From NCBI RefSeq assembly GCF_003054195.1, contig NZ_QBKP01000009.1, positions 1-64,000 of the forward strand: a stretch of DNA of 64,000 nucleotides, read 5' to 3'. Under the pieces are notes generated by a model. It searched no databases. It worked only from the letters and a program-made list of their open reading frames with translations, and was not told the origin of the DNA. The stretch comes from Gemmobacter caeni. GTDB taxonomy: Bacteria; Pseudomonadota; Alphaproteobacteria; Rhodobacterales; Rhodobacteraceae. Positions 8,201-15,726 of this stretch are shown here, one piece after another. Numbering within the stretch: position 1 is the first letter of the stretch; each line of letters opens with the position of its first letter. The position numbers and the translations under genes are program-made.

Positions 8201-8734
8201 CCACCAGATCGACCAGTGCCAGCCCATCGCGGCAGGCACATCGGGGGTGGTGACCTTGATCAGCAGGACTACGGCCGTCGGAAGGATGGTGCTGGTAACC
8301 GGAATGACCACAAGCACTGCGAACAGGATCTGTCGTGCGCGATTCAGCCGGAGCGGAAAGCCGAACAGCCAGATCAGCGCCCCGGCTCCTGCAAGGGCCT
8401 GGAAGGCCGAGGCCCCGGCCTGAATCAGCATGGAGGGCAGCCGACCGTCACCGCCGACATTGGCATAGCCCATGCCGGCAATCAGCATCTGACCAGCCAG
8501 CGCGCCGCAGAACACGGCAGGCCAGCACCGCAGGCCAAGAACCAGCAGGCTGGCGACCGCCACGCCGGTACCGCGCAGCACCACGACATCCGGCTCTCCC
8601 GACGGGGCAAGCAGGACACCCGTCAGGCAGAAGGCCGCGACGAGCAGCGTCAGCGGGACGAGGCTGGTAATCGGTGCAAGGCCAAATATATTACCCTGTA
8701 GGGAAGGCGAGGCGTTCTGGTCGTTTCGGGTCAT
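5234..8734 (-). CDS. MASE1-CHASE-PAS hybrid histidine kinase with degenerate receiver
   Basis: 1166 residues. A multi-helix MASE1 sensor (about 20-235), a periplasmic CHASE domain (about 255-470), a further helix (about 515), two PAS domains, HisKA with SHELRTPLTSINGS, and HATPase_c with GSGLGLHIAKRIV. The C-terminal ~115 residues fold like a receiver (VLHVESDTEV...), but the segment that should hold the phosphoacceptor reads LVVLGWGLE, with Gly in place of Asp. The kinase core looks intact, so phosphate probably goes to a separate receiver or to the HPt encoded at 10036. It is divergent to the receiver/GGDEF-like gene. Confidence 0.9.
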   Translation of the reverse strand: MTRNDQNASPSLQGNIFGLAPITSLVPLTLLVAAFCLTGVLLAPSGEPDVVVLRGTGVAVASLLVLGLRCWPAVFCGALAGQMLIAGMGYANVGGDGRLPSMLIQAGASAFQALAGAGALIWLFGFPLRLNRARQILFAVLVVIPVTSTILPTAVVLLIKVTTPDVPAAMGWHWSIWWMGNVIGALLAIPVALLGPWSRLPVLYWRGTPMPRFSGQAIFYLALSVLATFIAWHQVSRLGNQSDEAQFEMLARDSAHALRHRLEMFTYGLSGGVGLFQASNEVTAQDWRDFAAAYAERDGLTGLGFIVPVPPGGGEAFLAQSRADGIEDMHITSPRDDEEMFVIKYVEPIEWNSAARGLNVAAEENRRMAAITARDTGRVTISRPVTLVQDQKKGSGFLLLAPLYDLPGTPPTVMGRRGHFVGWIYAPIIVDRMMATLLDHTNPQTRISLYDGPHIAEAQKFYQSSAPASAQPKFRYVERLNIYGQTWTVVWESTPALEARLWNIESLSVLLVGLSFSTLLAVFLISVMRREELVRATVARRTRELATQVEENRSIIETALTKIALLDDAGNVLRVNDALLRLLQLDEHEILGKPFSTLLRGQLDEYFSLPRKSELPTTYRGELAAESRDGQALMLDVQVNPWRNSDGRRRYTVVMRNITEVRRISDQLRTTQHRLDLALTGARIGVFDIDLHSGKSVVSRTWLDLLGLGNEAATEAQALWLQRIHPDDLPTVQEADQACIEGRAERSVSEYRIRMDDGSWRWMRSNAVGEDRDETGRAWRLIGVQTDVTDQRQLDEMKKQFVSTVSHELRTPLTSINGSLSLLLNTMAAGIPDPAKRMLTIAQKNCDRLIHLVNDILDMEKLDGMLQRPELVSSDISALIRNTILVNQPFATRFDVAYRLVADSPGAIVRLDENRFHQVMANLLSNAAKFSPRGAQVDVRLERGPKYVTVSVSNAGKGIPPGFREQMFKPFSQVDSSANREAEGSGLGLHIAKRIVEQMGGQIDFRSEPGVLTTFWFTLPLETPDEHPPAPPEGNGPRTGQPAHVLHVESDTEVSALLATAFGAEARLTNALNESSARKLLSETNFDLVVLGWGLETGDGRDLLRDVAIWQPGVPVVTLTADAQRRSDPRVLESFIKSSATLSNVAARCLEIMRANPPPKTRACAG

Positions 8735-8940
8735 GCCGAACTTCTTGTCTTAGGCGTGCAGAGCATACACGCCCTGATTGCGGTCTGAAAGCTCCGGTTT
8801 CAAGATTTGCCGCTTCATGTCTCTGGGGAGGCATAAATCTGGCATTTCTGCGGTATTCCGGGCGGGCGGGAAAATCCCGGAAATTTGTACCACTCTGCCA
8901 TATTGTGGCCGCAAATACACACAATTTTCAGGAGAGTAAG
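8735..8940. promoter_or_regulatory. Divergent promoter region between the hybrid kinase and the receiver gene
   Basis: About 205 bp between two divergent signalling genes, more AT-rich toward 8880-8940 than its surroundings. No convincing -35/-10 pair or terminator was identified. The stretch ends in AGGAGAGTAAG, a ribosome-binding site for the leader ORF that follows. Confidence 0.35.
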
Positions 8941-9015
8941 TTGAGACATCTGTCCAGCCATGTGTGCTGGCGGGCAGATGCGAAAGCATCCCTCTGGCTG
9001 GGCACAATCCGATGA
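8941..9015 (+). CDS. Candidate 24-residue leader peptide overlapping the receiver gene
   Basis: A TTG codon 6 nt after AGGAG opens a 24-residue frame (MRHLSSHVCWRADAKASLWL, then GTIR). Its TGA overlaps the downstream ATG as ATGA at 9012-9015. The receiver gene has no good ribosome-binding site of its own, so coupled translation through this leader would make sense. Rests on spacing and overlap only; the peptide resembles nothing I know. Confidence 0.4.
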   Translation: MRHLSSHVCWRADAKASLWLGTIR

Positions 9016-10016
9016 GACTACTTGCTGTCGACGATGACGCGCTGATCCTCGAACTTCTCAAGACCACGCTTCAGGCGAATGGTTACGGGAATATCGTGAC
9101 TGCTGGCGATGCAAAGGAAGCGGCCGAGATCATCACCAAATCCACCGAGCCGTTCGATGGGTTTCTGCTGGATATCATGATGCCGGGCGTGACCGGGATC
9201 GAGCTGGCCCGCTGGATTCGCAAGATCCCGCAATATCAGACCGCGCCGATCCTGATGATCACCTCGATGAGCGAAAAAACCTTCATCGACGCCGCGTTCA
9301 AGGCCGGGGCGTCGGATTACGTCACCAAGCCCTTCGATCCGGTCGAAGTGGTGACGCGCGTGCGTCTGGCCGAGCGCCAGTATCAAAGCACGCGGCAGGT
9401 GCGCGAAAGCAGCCTTCAGATCAAGGCGCTGAACGCGCAGCTTGAGGAACGGTATCGTGCCGCTCTGTCCGAGCCCGTGGTGCTGGAAGATGTGGACGGG
9501 CTGATCGACTACATGGCGTTGCAGAATTACCTTCTGCAGTTGTCGCGCGGCGATTTCTTCGCAACCAGCGTGCTGGCCATGCGGATCGTCGATGTCGGCG
9601 ACATCTATACCCGCTGCTCGCCCATGCTGTTCCGCGATATCCTTGCCGATGTCGCGGAATGTGCGCTGTCGGCGCTGGCACAGACCGAATGCATCATGGC
9701 CTACGCGGGCAACGGCGCCTTCGCCGGTGTCATCGCCTTTGCGGAACAGCACGATTTCGACGACATTGAAATGATGATCAATGTGCTGATCGACCAGCTG
9801 GACCTGATCGACGACAAGCAGCAGCCCATCGAGGTGCGCGTGGCGGTCGGCAAGCCGATTTCCGTGGGCATCACGAAATCGGGCCGCGATGCCGTGGCCA
9901 AGATGCAGCGCGCGGTCGAGGATCTGACCTGGAACCAGCCGAAGCCGGGCGTGCGCCATGCCCGTCCGTCGACGGCCCGCAGCCTGTTCTCGCGCGTTTT
10001 CTCGATGGCATTCTGA
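9012..10016 (+). CDS. Response regulator with receiver and degenerate GGDEF-like domain
   Basis: 334 residues from ATG at 9012 (MRLLAVDDD). Complete receiver: DDD near 7-9, phosphoacceptor in FLLDIMMPG, Lys in YVTKPFDP. A coiled linker follows (about 125-155), then a C-terminal domain whose layout resembles GGDEF but which has AYAGNGAFAGVI where the GGDEF signature should be. Cyclase activity is therefore unlikely; it may bind a nucleotide or a partner. It is divergent to the hybrid kinase and followed after 19 bp by the HPt gene, so the three probably form one phosphorelay. Confidence 0.8.
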   Translation: MRLLAVDDDALILELLKTTLQANGYGNIVTAGDAKEAAEIITKSTEPFDGFLLDIMMPGVTGIELARWIRKIPQYQTAPILMITSMSEKTFIDAAFKAGASDYVTKPFDPVEVVTRVRLAERQYQSTRQVRESSLQIKALNAQLEERYRAALSEPVVLEDVDGLIDYMALQNYLLQLSRGDFFATSVLAMRIVDVGDIYTRCSPMLFRDILADVAECALSALAQTECIMAYAGNGAFAGVIAFAEQHDFDDIEMMINVLIDQLDLIDDKQQPIEVRVAVGKPISVGITKSGRDAVAKMQRAVEDLTWNQPKPGVRHARPSTARSLFSRVFSMAF

Positions 10017-10035
10017 CGGTCGCAAGAGGAGCGCC

Positions 10036-10371
10036 ATGCAACAGGCCGAAATCATCGCCCGCAAGATCGCCGAAATCCGCCCGCGGTTTCTGGCCGATCT
10101 TTCGGCGCGGCTGGATCGGTTTGACGCGCTGCGCGACGAGATCGACAGTGCGGCCGATGCGCGCCCGCTGCTGGACGAACTGATGCAAGGCGCGCACCGT
10201 ATCGCCGGGCTTGCGGCGACCATGGGGTTCGGGGATCTGGGGCAGCTCTCGCGCCAGACCGAGCTGGCGATTCAGAGCCACCGCAGCACCAGCGCCCTTC
10301 GTCCCCCTGCGGCGCTTCTGGATGAAATCGACGATCTTTTGGGCGAAATGGCCCTGATCGTGCAGGGCTGA
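10036..10371 (+). CDS. Stand-alone HPt phosphotransfer protein
   Basis: 111 residues from ATG at 10036, preceded by AAGAGGAG. The helical sequence contains AHRIAGLAATMGFGDLG, the phosphoacceptor-His motif of HPt domains. It has no kinase core. HPt proteins shuttle phosphate between a hybrid kinase and a response regulator. Its position after the receiver/GGDEF-like gene suggests it serves that receiver or the CheY-like protein at 3079. Confidence 0.85.
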   Translation: MQQAEIIARKIAEIRPRFLADLSARLDRFDALRDEIDSAADARPLLDELMQGAHRIAGLAATMGFGDLGQLSRQTELAIQSHRSTSALRPPAALLDEIDDLLGEMALIVQG

Positions 10372-10578
10372 ATCGCGGGGCTTCCGCCCCGGCAGGTTTC
10401 CCGACCGGAGCACATGGCGATTGCAGGCGAGAGGGTGTCGTTTGGACATCTTGTCGCAGGAGGGGATCGTGATATCCCTGAAGACGGATCTCGGGCGGGC
10501 AGGGGTGCGCCGTCCCGGCCTCCGTCGGCGCCGGATGTCCCCGGTTCCGTCCCTCCTCCTCCTGAAAGGACATCCGGC
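10372..10578 (+). promoter_or_regulatory. Structured leader upstream of purU
   Basis: 207 nt with several stems. The clearest is an exact 11-bp pair, GCCGGATGTCC (10530-10540) with GGACATCCGGC (10568-10578). It ends at the purU ATG and hides its AAAGGA ribosome-binding site. The 27-nt loop holds CCTCCTCCTCCTG, which could instead pair with the upstream CAGGAGG near 10458-10464. Hairpins GGGGCTTCCGCCCC and GGGATCGTGATATCCC are also present. I recognise no known riboswitch class. The layout suggests control of translation initiation. Confidence 0.5.
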
Positions 10579-10582
10579 ATGA
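10469..10582 (+). CDS. Candidate 37-residue leader peptide coupled to purU
   Basis: GTG at 10469 lies 5-6 nt after AGGAGG, a strong ribosome-binding site. The frame encodes 37 residues starting MISLKTDLGRAGVRRPG, with an Arg-rich middle (LRRRRM) and a Leu run (SLLLLKG). Its TGA overlaps the purU ATG as ATGA (10579-10582). Ribosomes translating it would melt the 11-bp hairpin that masks the purU start. No homolog recognised; evidence is arrangement only. Confidence 0.45.
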   Translation: MISLKTDLGRAGVRRPGLRRRRMSPVPSLLLLKGHPA

Positions 10583-11463
10583 CCACCTATGTGCTGACCG
10601 TGCAGTGCGAATCCCGTCGCGGGATCGTTGCGGCGGTTTCCACTTTTCTTGCGAACAGCGGCTGCAACATTACCGATTCCGCGCAATTCGACGATGCGCT
10701 GACCGGCAAGTTCTTTGCCCGCATCAGCTTCCGTCCCGAAACCGGCGCCGCGCTGGCTGCGCTGCGCGAGGGCTTTGCCGCCGTGGCAGAACCCTTCGCG
10801 ATGGACTGGGCAATCCACGATCAGGCCGAGCGCATGAAGGTGCTGCTCATGGTGTCGAACTTCGGGCACTGCCTGAACGACCTGCTGTATCGCTGGCGCA
10901 TCGGCGCGCTGCCCATCGACATCGTGGGCGTGGTGTCGAACCACATGACCTATCAGAAGGTCGTGGTGAACCATGACCTGCCGTTCCATTGCATCAAGGT
11001 CACGAAGGACAACAAGCCGCAGGCCGAGGCGCAGCTGATGGCGGTGGTCGAGGATACCGGGGCCGAGCTTGTGGTGCTGGCGCGCTACATGCAGGTGCTG
11101 TCGGATGCGCTGTGCAAGAAGATGTCGGGCAAGATCATCAACATCCACCACTCCTTCCTGCCGTCCTTCAAGGGCGCCAATCCCTACAAGCAGGCTTACG
11201 AACGCGGCGTGAAGCTGATCGGTGCGACGGCGCATTATGTCACCGCCGATCTGGACGAAGGCCCGATCATCGAACAGGACATCGTGCGCATCACCCATGC
11301 GCAAAGCGCCGAGGATTACGTCAGCCTTGGCCGCGATGTCGAGGCGCAGGTGCTGGCGCGGGCGATCCATGCCCATATCCACCACCGTTCCTTCATGAAT
11401 GGCAACAAGACCGTGGTCTTCCCGGCCTCGCCGGGGTCTTACGCCTCGGAACGGATGGGCTGA
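10579..11463 (+). CDS. purU: Formyltetrahydrofolate deformylase
   Basis: 294 residues, close to the family norm. Hydrolyses 10-formyl-THF to formate and THF, balancing one-carbon pools. An N-terminal ACT domain (TYVLTVQCESRRGIVAAV, about 1-85) precedes a formyltransferase-fold catalytic domain with the Asn-His-Asp set: IINIHHSFLPSF holds the Asn and His, and TADLDEGPII the Asp. ATG at 10579 is chosen because the ACT domain starts directly there. Longer upstream frames read into the structured leader. It is convergent with dctD, with 3 bp between stop codons. Confidence 0.95.
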   Translation: MTTYVLTVQCESRRGIVAAVSTFLANSGCNITDSAQFDDALTGKFFARISFRPETGAALAALREGFAAVAEPFAMDWAIHDQAERMKVLLMVSNFGHCLNDLLYRWRIGALPIDIVGVVSNHMTYQKVVVNHDLPFHCIKVTKDNKPQAEAQLMAVVEDTGAELVVLARYMQVLSDALCKKMSGKIINIHHSFLPSFKGANPYKQAYERGVKLIGATAHYVTADLDEGPIIEQDIVRITHAQSAEDYVSLGRDVEAQVLARAIHAHIHHRSFMNGNKTVVFPASPGSYASERMG

Positions 11464-11466
11464 GGC

Positions 11467-12783
11467 TCAGCCGCCCAGACCGTAGCGCCGCATCTTGTCG
11501 TTCAGGGTGCGGCGCGGCAGGCCCAGATGATCGGCCACCCGCAGGGTATTGCCGCGAAAACGGTCCAGCGCGGCGGCAATTTCGCGCGCCTCGAAGGCCG
11601 CCACCCGGTCGGCCAGCGTGGTATCGGGCAGGGCGGGCGTGTCGTCGGCGCGCAGATCCAGCAGGCCCAGCGCAAAGGCCTCCGCCGCCGCTTTCAGTTC
11701 GCGCATGTTGCCGGGCCAGCCGCGCCTGAGCAACTCGCGCCGGAAGGCCCAGCCCGGCTCCGGGTCGGGGCGGCCATAGCGGCGCGCGGCAAGCTGGGCG
11801 TAATGGCTGAAGATCAGCGCGATATCCTCGCCCGTTTCGCGCAAGGGTGGCGTGGCGATTTCGGCGCCTGCAAGGCGGTAAAACAGATCGGGGCGGAAAC
11901 TGCCCGCCTGTGCCGCCGCCCGCAGATCGGTTTTCGATATGGCGATCACCCGCAGGTCCAGCGCCCGTGCGGTTAACTCGCCCAGCCGCTCGACGCTGCG
12001 TTCCTGAAGCGCGCGCAGAAGCTTTGCCTGTGCGGGGGGCGCCAGCGCCTCCACTTCGTCAAGGATCAGCGTGCCACCCTGCGCTGCCTCCAGCTTGCCG
12101 GGGCGGGCGGGGCCGGCGCCGGGAAAGGCGCCCTCGGCATGACCGAACATCAGGGTTTCCACCATGCTGTCAGGCAGGGCGGCGCAGTTCACCGCGACAT
12201 AGGGGCCGCGCGCGCGCGGGCTGCCGTCATGCAGGGCGCGGGCCACCAGTTCCTTGCCGGTGCCGGTCTCACCAGTGATCACCACGTCAATATCCAGCGG
12301 CGCCAGCGCCGCGATGCGATCACGCAAGGCGCGGATGGGGCGGCTTTCACCAAGGATTTCCGGCCCGTCCCCGGCCAGCGCACCTTGCAGCCGCGCCACC
12401 TCGGCCCGTGTGGCCCGCGCCGCCAGCGCCCGCGCGATGACCATGACGAGATGCGCCGCATCATAGGGCTTTTCCAGAAAATCCTCGGCCCCGGCCCGGA
12501 TCGCCTCTACCGCATGCACCACGTCGCCGTGGCCGGTCAGCATGATGACCGGCAGATCCCGTTCCGGCAGGGCCTTCACCGCGCGCAGGAACGCCATGCC
12601 ATCCATGCCCGGCATCCGCAGATCGGTGAGGATCAGCGCGGGCGTCGCGGTGTCCAGCGCAGCCAGTGCGGCTGTCGCGCTTGAAAATCCCTGCGGCGCA
12701 TGGCCCGCCGCATCCAGCAGATCGCAAAGCGCGGCAAGGTGATCGGTGTCATCCTCGACGATGAACAGGGGCGCGGGGGTCAT
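11467..12783 (-). CDS. dctD: DctD-like NtrC-family response regulator
   Basis: 438 residues: receiver (about 1-120; EDD, Asp in LILTDLRMPG, Lys in FLEKPYD), AAA+ domain with Walker A GETGTGKE and Walker B TLILDE, and a C-terminal Fis-type helix-turn-helix (TLRVADHLGLPRRTLNDKMR). The sigma-54 contact loop reads GAFPGA instead of GAFTGA. Last gene of the TAXI-TRAP/lhgO operon, overlapping dctB by 4 nt. Probably controls that operon or a dicarboxylate uptake gene. Whether it activates sigma-54 promoters is uncertain because of the loop substitution. Confidence 0.88.
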   Translation of the reverse strand: MTPAPLFIVEDDTDHLAALCDLLDAAGHAPQGFSSATAALAALDTATPALILTDLRMPGMDGMAFLRAVKALPERDLPVIMLTGHGDVVHAVEAIRAGAEDFLEKPYDAAHLVMVIARALAARATRAEVARLQGALAGDGPEILGESRPIRALRDRIAALAPLDIDVVITGETGTGKELVARALHDGSPRARGPYVAVNCAALPDSMVETLMFGHAEGAFPGAGPARPGKLEAAQGGTLILDEVEALAPPAQAKLLRALQERSVERLGELTARALDLRVIAISKTDLRAAAQAGSFRPDLFYRLAGAEIATPPLRETGEDIALIFSHYAQLAARRYGRPDPEPGWAFRRELLRRGWPGNMRELKAAAEAFALGLLDLRADDTPALPDTTLADRVAAFEAREIAAALDRFRGNTLRVADHLGLPRRTLNDKMRRYGLGG

Positions 12784-14519
12784 GCGGCGGCCTCGGCAGT
12801 TGCGGCGGGCAGGGTGACGGTGACCTCGGTGCCGCGACCGGGTTCCGAGATCAGCGTCAGCGCGCCGCCGAACTCGCCAACGATGGCGCGACAGATCGAC
12901 AGGCCAAGGCCCAGCCCCGCGCCGCCGGGCTTGGTGGAAAAGAACGGCTCGGCCACGCGGGGCAGATCCTCTGGCGCGATGCCGGGGCCGGTGTCGGTGA
13001 CGCGGATGCGGACGGTTTCGCCGGTGCTGTCCAGCGTCACGGTGATCGCGGCGGCCGTGCAGCCTTCCACCGCGTCCAGTGCGTTCAAAAGCAGGTTCAC
13101 CACCACCTGTTCCATCCGCACCACGCCCGCCATCACCAGTTGCGGCACATCCGGTGCCACGAAAACCGGGTTGACCCCGACGGCACGGGCGCGCGGCGTG
13201 ACCAGTTCGATGGCCGAGGCGATGACCGGGCCAAGATCGGTCAGCCGCCGCTCACCCGGCTCTTTCCGGCCAAAGCTTTTCAGATGCTTGATGGTGCGCT
13301 GCATGCGGCGGATCAGACCCTTGGCGGTGGCGAGGCGCGGGGCGGTGCGGCTTTCACCGGCGGGCAGCGTGATTTCCGCCGCCGTCAGCGTCGCCTCCAT
13401 CGCGGCAAGCGGCTGGCTGATCTCATGCACGATGGCGGTAGACATGCGGCCAAGGGCAGCCATCTTCTCGGCATGGATCAGGCCTTCCTGCGCCGCGCGC
13501 AGGTCGTTCTCGGCCTGCCGACGTGCCTCGACCTCGCGCGCCAGATCGGCGGTGCGTTCCGTCACCATCGCCTCCAGCCGTTCCGATTGCGACAGCCGCA
13601 GCGCGAGGATCTGCCGCCGCTGCTGCCAGACCATCGCGGCCCCTGCCAGCGCAAGCGTTGCCAGGGCCGCCACCGCCGCCCAGACGGCAGCCATGGCGGT
13701 GATGGTGGCGGAAGGGGTGGCGGCGATCAGGCGCCAGCCTTCAGCGGGCAGCGGCGTGTCGCGCCCGATCCAGCCCGCGCCGCCCAGAAAGCCGTCCGGC
13801 GCATCGGCGCGCAACAGGGGCGTCGTCCCGGCGGGATCGGTGCCGACCCAGGTGCGTTCGCGTGCGACCCTGTCCAGAACAGGCTGCGGCAGCGGCGAAA
13901 GCGGGCGGTAGAGCCAGTCTGCGCGGCCCGAGAGAAACACCATGCCATCGGCATCCGCCAGCGCGGTTTCCAGCCCGGCAGCCTGCCATGTCGCCTGCAG
14001 GGGTCGCAGGTCGATCTTGACCACCAGTACGCCCCGGCGCGGGCTGTCGATCCGGCGCGACAGGAAATAGCCAGGAATGCCGGTGGTCACGCCGATGGCA
14101 TAGAACTGGCCCTGACCCCTTGCCATGGCATCGCGGAAATAGGGACGGAAGTTATAGTCCTGTCCGACAAAGCTTTCCGGCCGGTTCCAGTTCGACGCGG
14201 CGATGGTGCGGCCATTGGCGGCGATGAGGTAGATATCGGCCCCGGTATGAGCGGCAATGCGTTCCAGATACAGGTTCGCGTCGCCAATCCCGGCGGGATC
14301 GGCCAGCGCGGCACGGATGCGCGCATCCTCGCCCGCCACATCGGGCAGGGCGCGGAAGCGGCCAATCTCGGCCTCCACCGCGCGTGCGGTCAGCAAGAGC
14401 GACTGGTCCAGCCCCTCGGCCGCCGCCCGGTAGCCCAGCCGTTCCGCCGCCGCGAAAGCCAGTGCGGCGGCGAGGATCGCGGCAAGGACGGGCAGCAGGA
14501 TCGGGCGGGGTGCGGACAT
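12780..14519 (-). CDS. dctB: DctB-like sensor histidine kinase
   Basis: 579 residues from ATG at 14519. A transmembrane helix near 8-25, a periplasmic double-PDC/Cache sensor (about 40-285; YNFRPYFRDAM is a typical ligand-pocket segment), a second helix (about 290-315), a coiled coil, HisKA with IVHEISQPLAAMEATL, and HATPase_c with DTGPGI and GLGLGLSICRAIV. DctB proteins sense C4-dicarboxylates. Here the operon context (TAXI-TRAP, lhgO) argues for a C5 acid. Starts 7 bp after lhgO and overlaps dctD by ATGA. Confidence 0.88.
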   Translation of the reverse strand: MSAPRPILLPVLAAILAAALAFAAAERLGYRAAAEGLDQSLLLTARAVEAEIGRFRALPDVAGEDARIRAALADPAGIGDANLYLERIAAHTGADIYLIAANGRTIAASNWNRPESFVGQDYNFRPYFRDAMARGQGQFYAIGVTTGIPGYFLSRRIDSPRRGVLVVKIDLRPLQATWQAAGLETALADADGMVFLSGRADWLYRPLSPLPQPVLDRVARERTWVGTDPAGTTPLLRADAPDGFLGGAGWIGRDTPLPAEGWRLIAATPSATITAMAAVWAAVAALATLALAGAAMVWQQRRQILALRLSQSERLEAMVTERTADLAREVEARRQAENDLRAAQEGLIHAEKMAALGRMSTAIVHEISQPLAAMEATLTAAEITLPAGESRTAPRLATAKGLIRRMQRTIKHLKSFGRKEPGERRLTDLGPVIASAIELVTPRARAVGVNPVFVAPDVPQLVMAGVVRMEQVVVNLLLNALDAVEGCTAAAITVTLDSTGETVRIRVTDTGPGIAPEDLPRVAEPFFSTKPGGAGLGLGLSICRAIVGEFGGALTLISEPGRGTEVTVTLPAATAEAAA

Positions 14520-14526
14520 GGGTGGC

Positions 14527-15726
14527 TCAGCCCTCCGCCAGCAATTGATCGGTGATATGGGCGCCAATGGGCAGGGCCGAGGTGGCGGCGGGCGAGGGGG
14601 CATTGCAGACATGCAGCGAATGTCGTCCGCGCAGGAACAGGAAATCGTCGATCAGCCTGCCGTCGCGCGCCACCGCCTGCGCCCGCACCCCGGCGCGGTA
14701 GGGCGTGAGGTCGGCGCCGGTGATGCGCGGGCAGTAGCGTTGCACCTTCTTCAGATAGAGGCCGCGCAGCACCGAGGCCGAAAGCTCGGACAGTGCCGGG
14801 CCGAGGTTGCGGCCCAGCATGCGCCAGAACCCCGGCCAGCCGAAGGTCGCCACCAGATCGGCGGGCGAGATGTCGGTCTTGGCATAGCCTTCGCGTTTCA
14901 TGGCCAGCACGGCATTCGGCCCCACGGTGAACCCGCCATCCATCTTGCGCGTCAGATGCACGCCAAGGAAGGGGCGTTCGGGGTCCGGCACCGGATAGAT
15001 CAGCCGGCGCACCAGATCGGCGGGCTGGTTCCGGATGCGAAAATATTCACCCCGGAACGGGATGATGCGGAAGCCGGGGTCCAGCCCCATCGCCGCCGCC
15101 ATCCTGTCGGCATGCAGCCCCGCGCAGATCACCGCGCGCCCGGCATGAACCTCGCCCGAAGGCGTGGTCAGCCGGATACCGGCAGCATCTTCGGAGGCTG
15201 CGGTGACGCGGGTGTTCAGCCGGATCGCGCCGCCGCGTGCGGTGAACAGATCAGCCATCCGCCGCGCCACTGCGCCGAAATCCACGATGCCGGTATCGGG
15301 GGACCACAGCGCCCCGGCGACACGGATATTCGGCTCCCATTCCTGCGCCTCGGTCGCGGCGATTTCGGAAATGGCGATGCCATTGGCCTGCGCGCGCGCC
15401 AGCAGGGCGCGCATGCGGGGCAGTTCGTCCTCGTCCGTCGCCACGATCAGCTTGCCGGTCGTTTCATGGGGCAAGCCATGTTCGTCACAGAAGGCGCGGG
15501 TGGCCTCGGCACCTTCCCGGCAGAAGCGGGCCTTCAGGCTGCCGGGGGCATAGTAAACCCCGGCATGGATCACGCCGGAATTGCGCCCCGTTTGATGCAG
15601 CGCGGGGGCGGCTTCCTTTTCCAGAACCACGATCCGCGCGCCGGGCAGGCGGGATTGCAGGGTCAGCGCGGTGGCCAGCCCAACGATGCCGCCGCCCAGA
15701 ATGGCAATATCGGCTGTTTCGGTCAT
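14527..15726 (-). CDS. lhgO: L-2-hydroxyglutarate oxidase/dehydrogenase
   Basis: 399 residues, typical length. FAD-dependent oxidation of L-2-hydroxyglutarate to 2-oxoglutarate, with electrons going to the quinone pool. N-terminal dinucleotide-binding motif ILGGGIVGLATAL, then the family segment HQTGRNSGVIHAGVYY, and C-terminal VCNAPSPAATSALPIG. It overlaps the DUF1850 gene by ATGA and precedes dctB by 7 bp. Its place inside a TRAP transporter/two-component operon suggests the imported or sensed compound is L-2-hydroxyglutarate or a relative. General FAD amino-acid oxidases are the nearest alternative. Confidence 0.9.
   Translation of the reverse strand: MTETADIAILGGGIVGLATALTLQSRLPGARIVVLEKEAAPALHQTGRNSGVIHAGVYYAPGSLKARFCREGAEATRAFCDEHGLPHETTGKLIVATDEDELPRMRALLARAQANGIAISEIAATEAQEWEPNIRVAGALWSPDTGIVDFGAVARRMADLFTARGGAIRLNTRVTAASEDAAGIRLTTPSGEVHAGRAVICAGLHADRMAAAMGLDPGFRIIPFRGEYFRIRNQPADLVRRLIYPVPDPERPFLGVHLTRKMDGGFTVGPNAVLAMKREGYAKTDISPADLVATFGWPGFWRMLGRNLGPALSELSASVLRGLYLKKVQRYCPRITGADLTPYRAGVRAQAVARDGRLIDDFLFLRGRHSLHVCNAPSPAATSALPIGAHITDQLLAEG

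Noticed and set aside
10372-10578. Known riboswitch (THF, ZTP, glycine) upstream of purU
   Set aside because: I could not match any conserved core of these classes; only the hairpin and leader ORF are supported.
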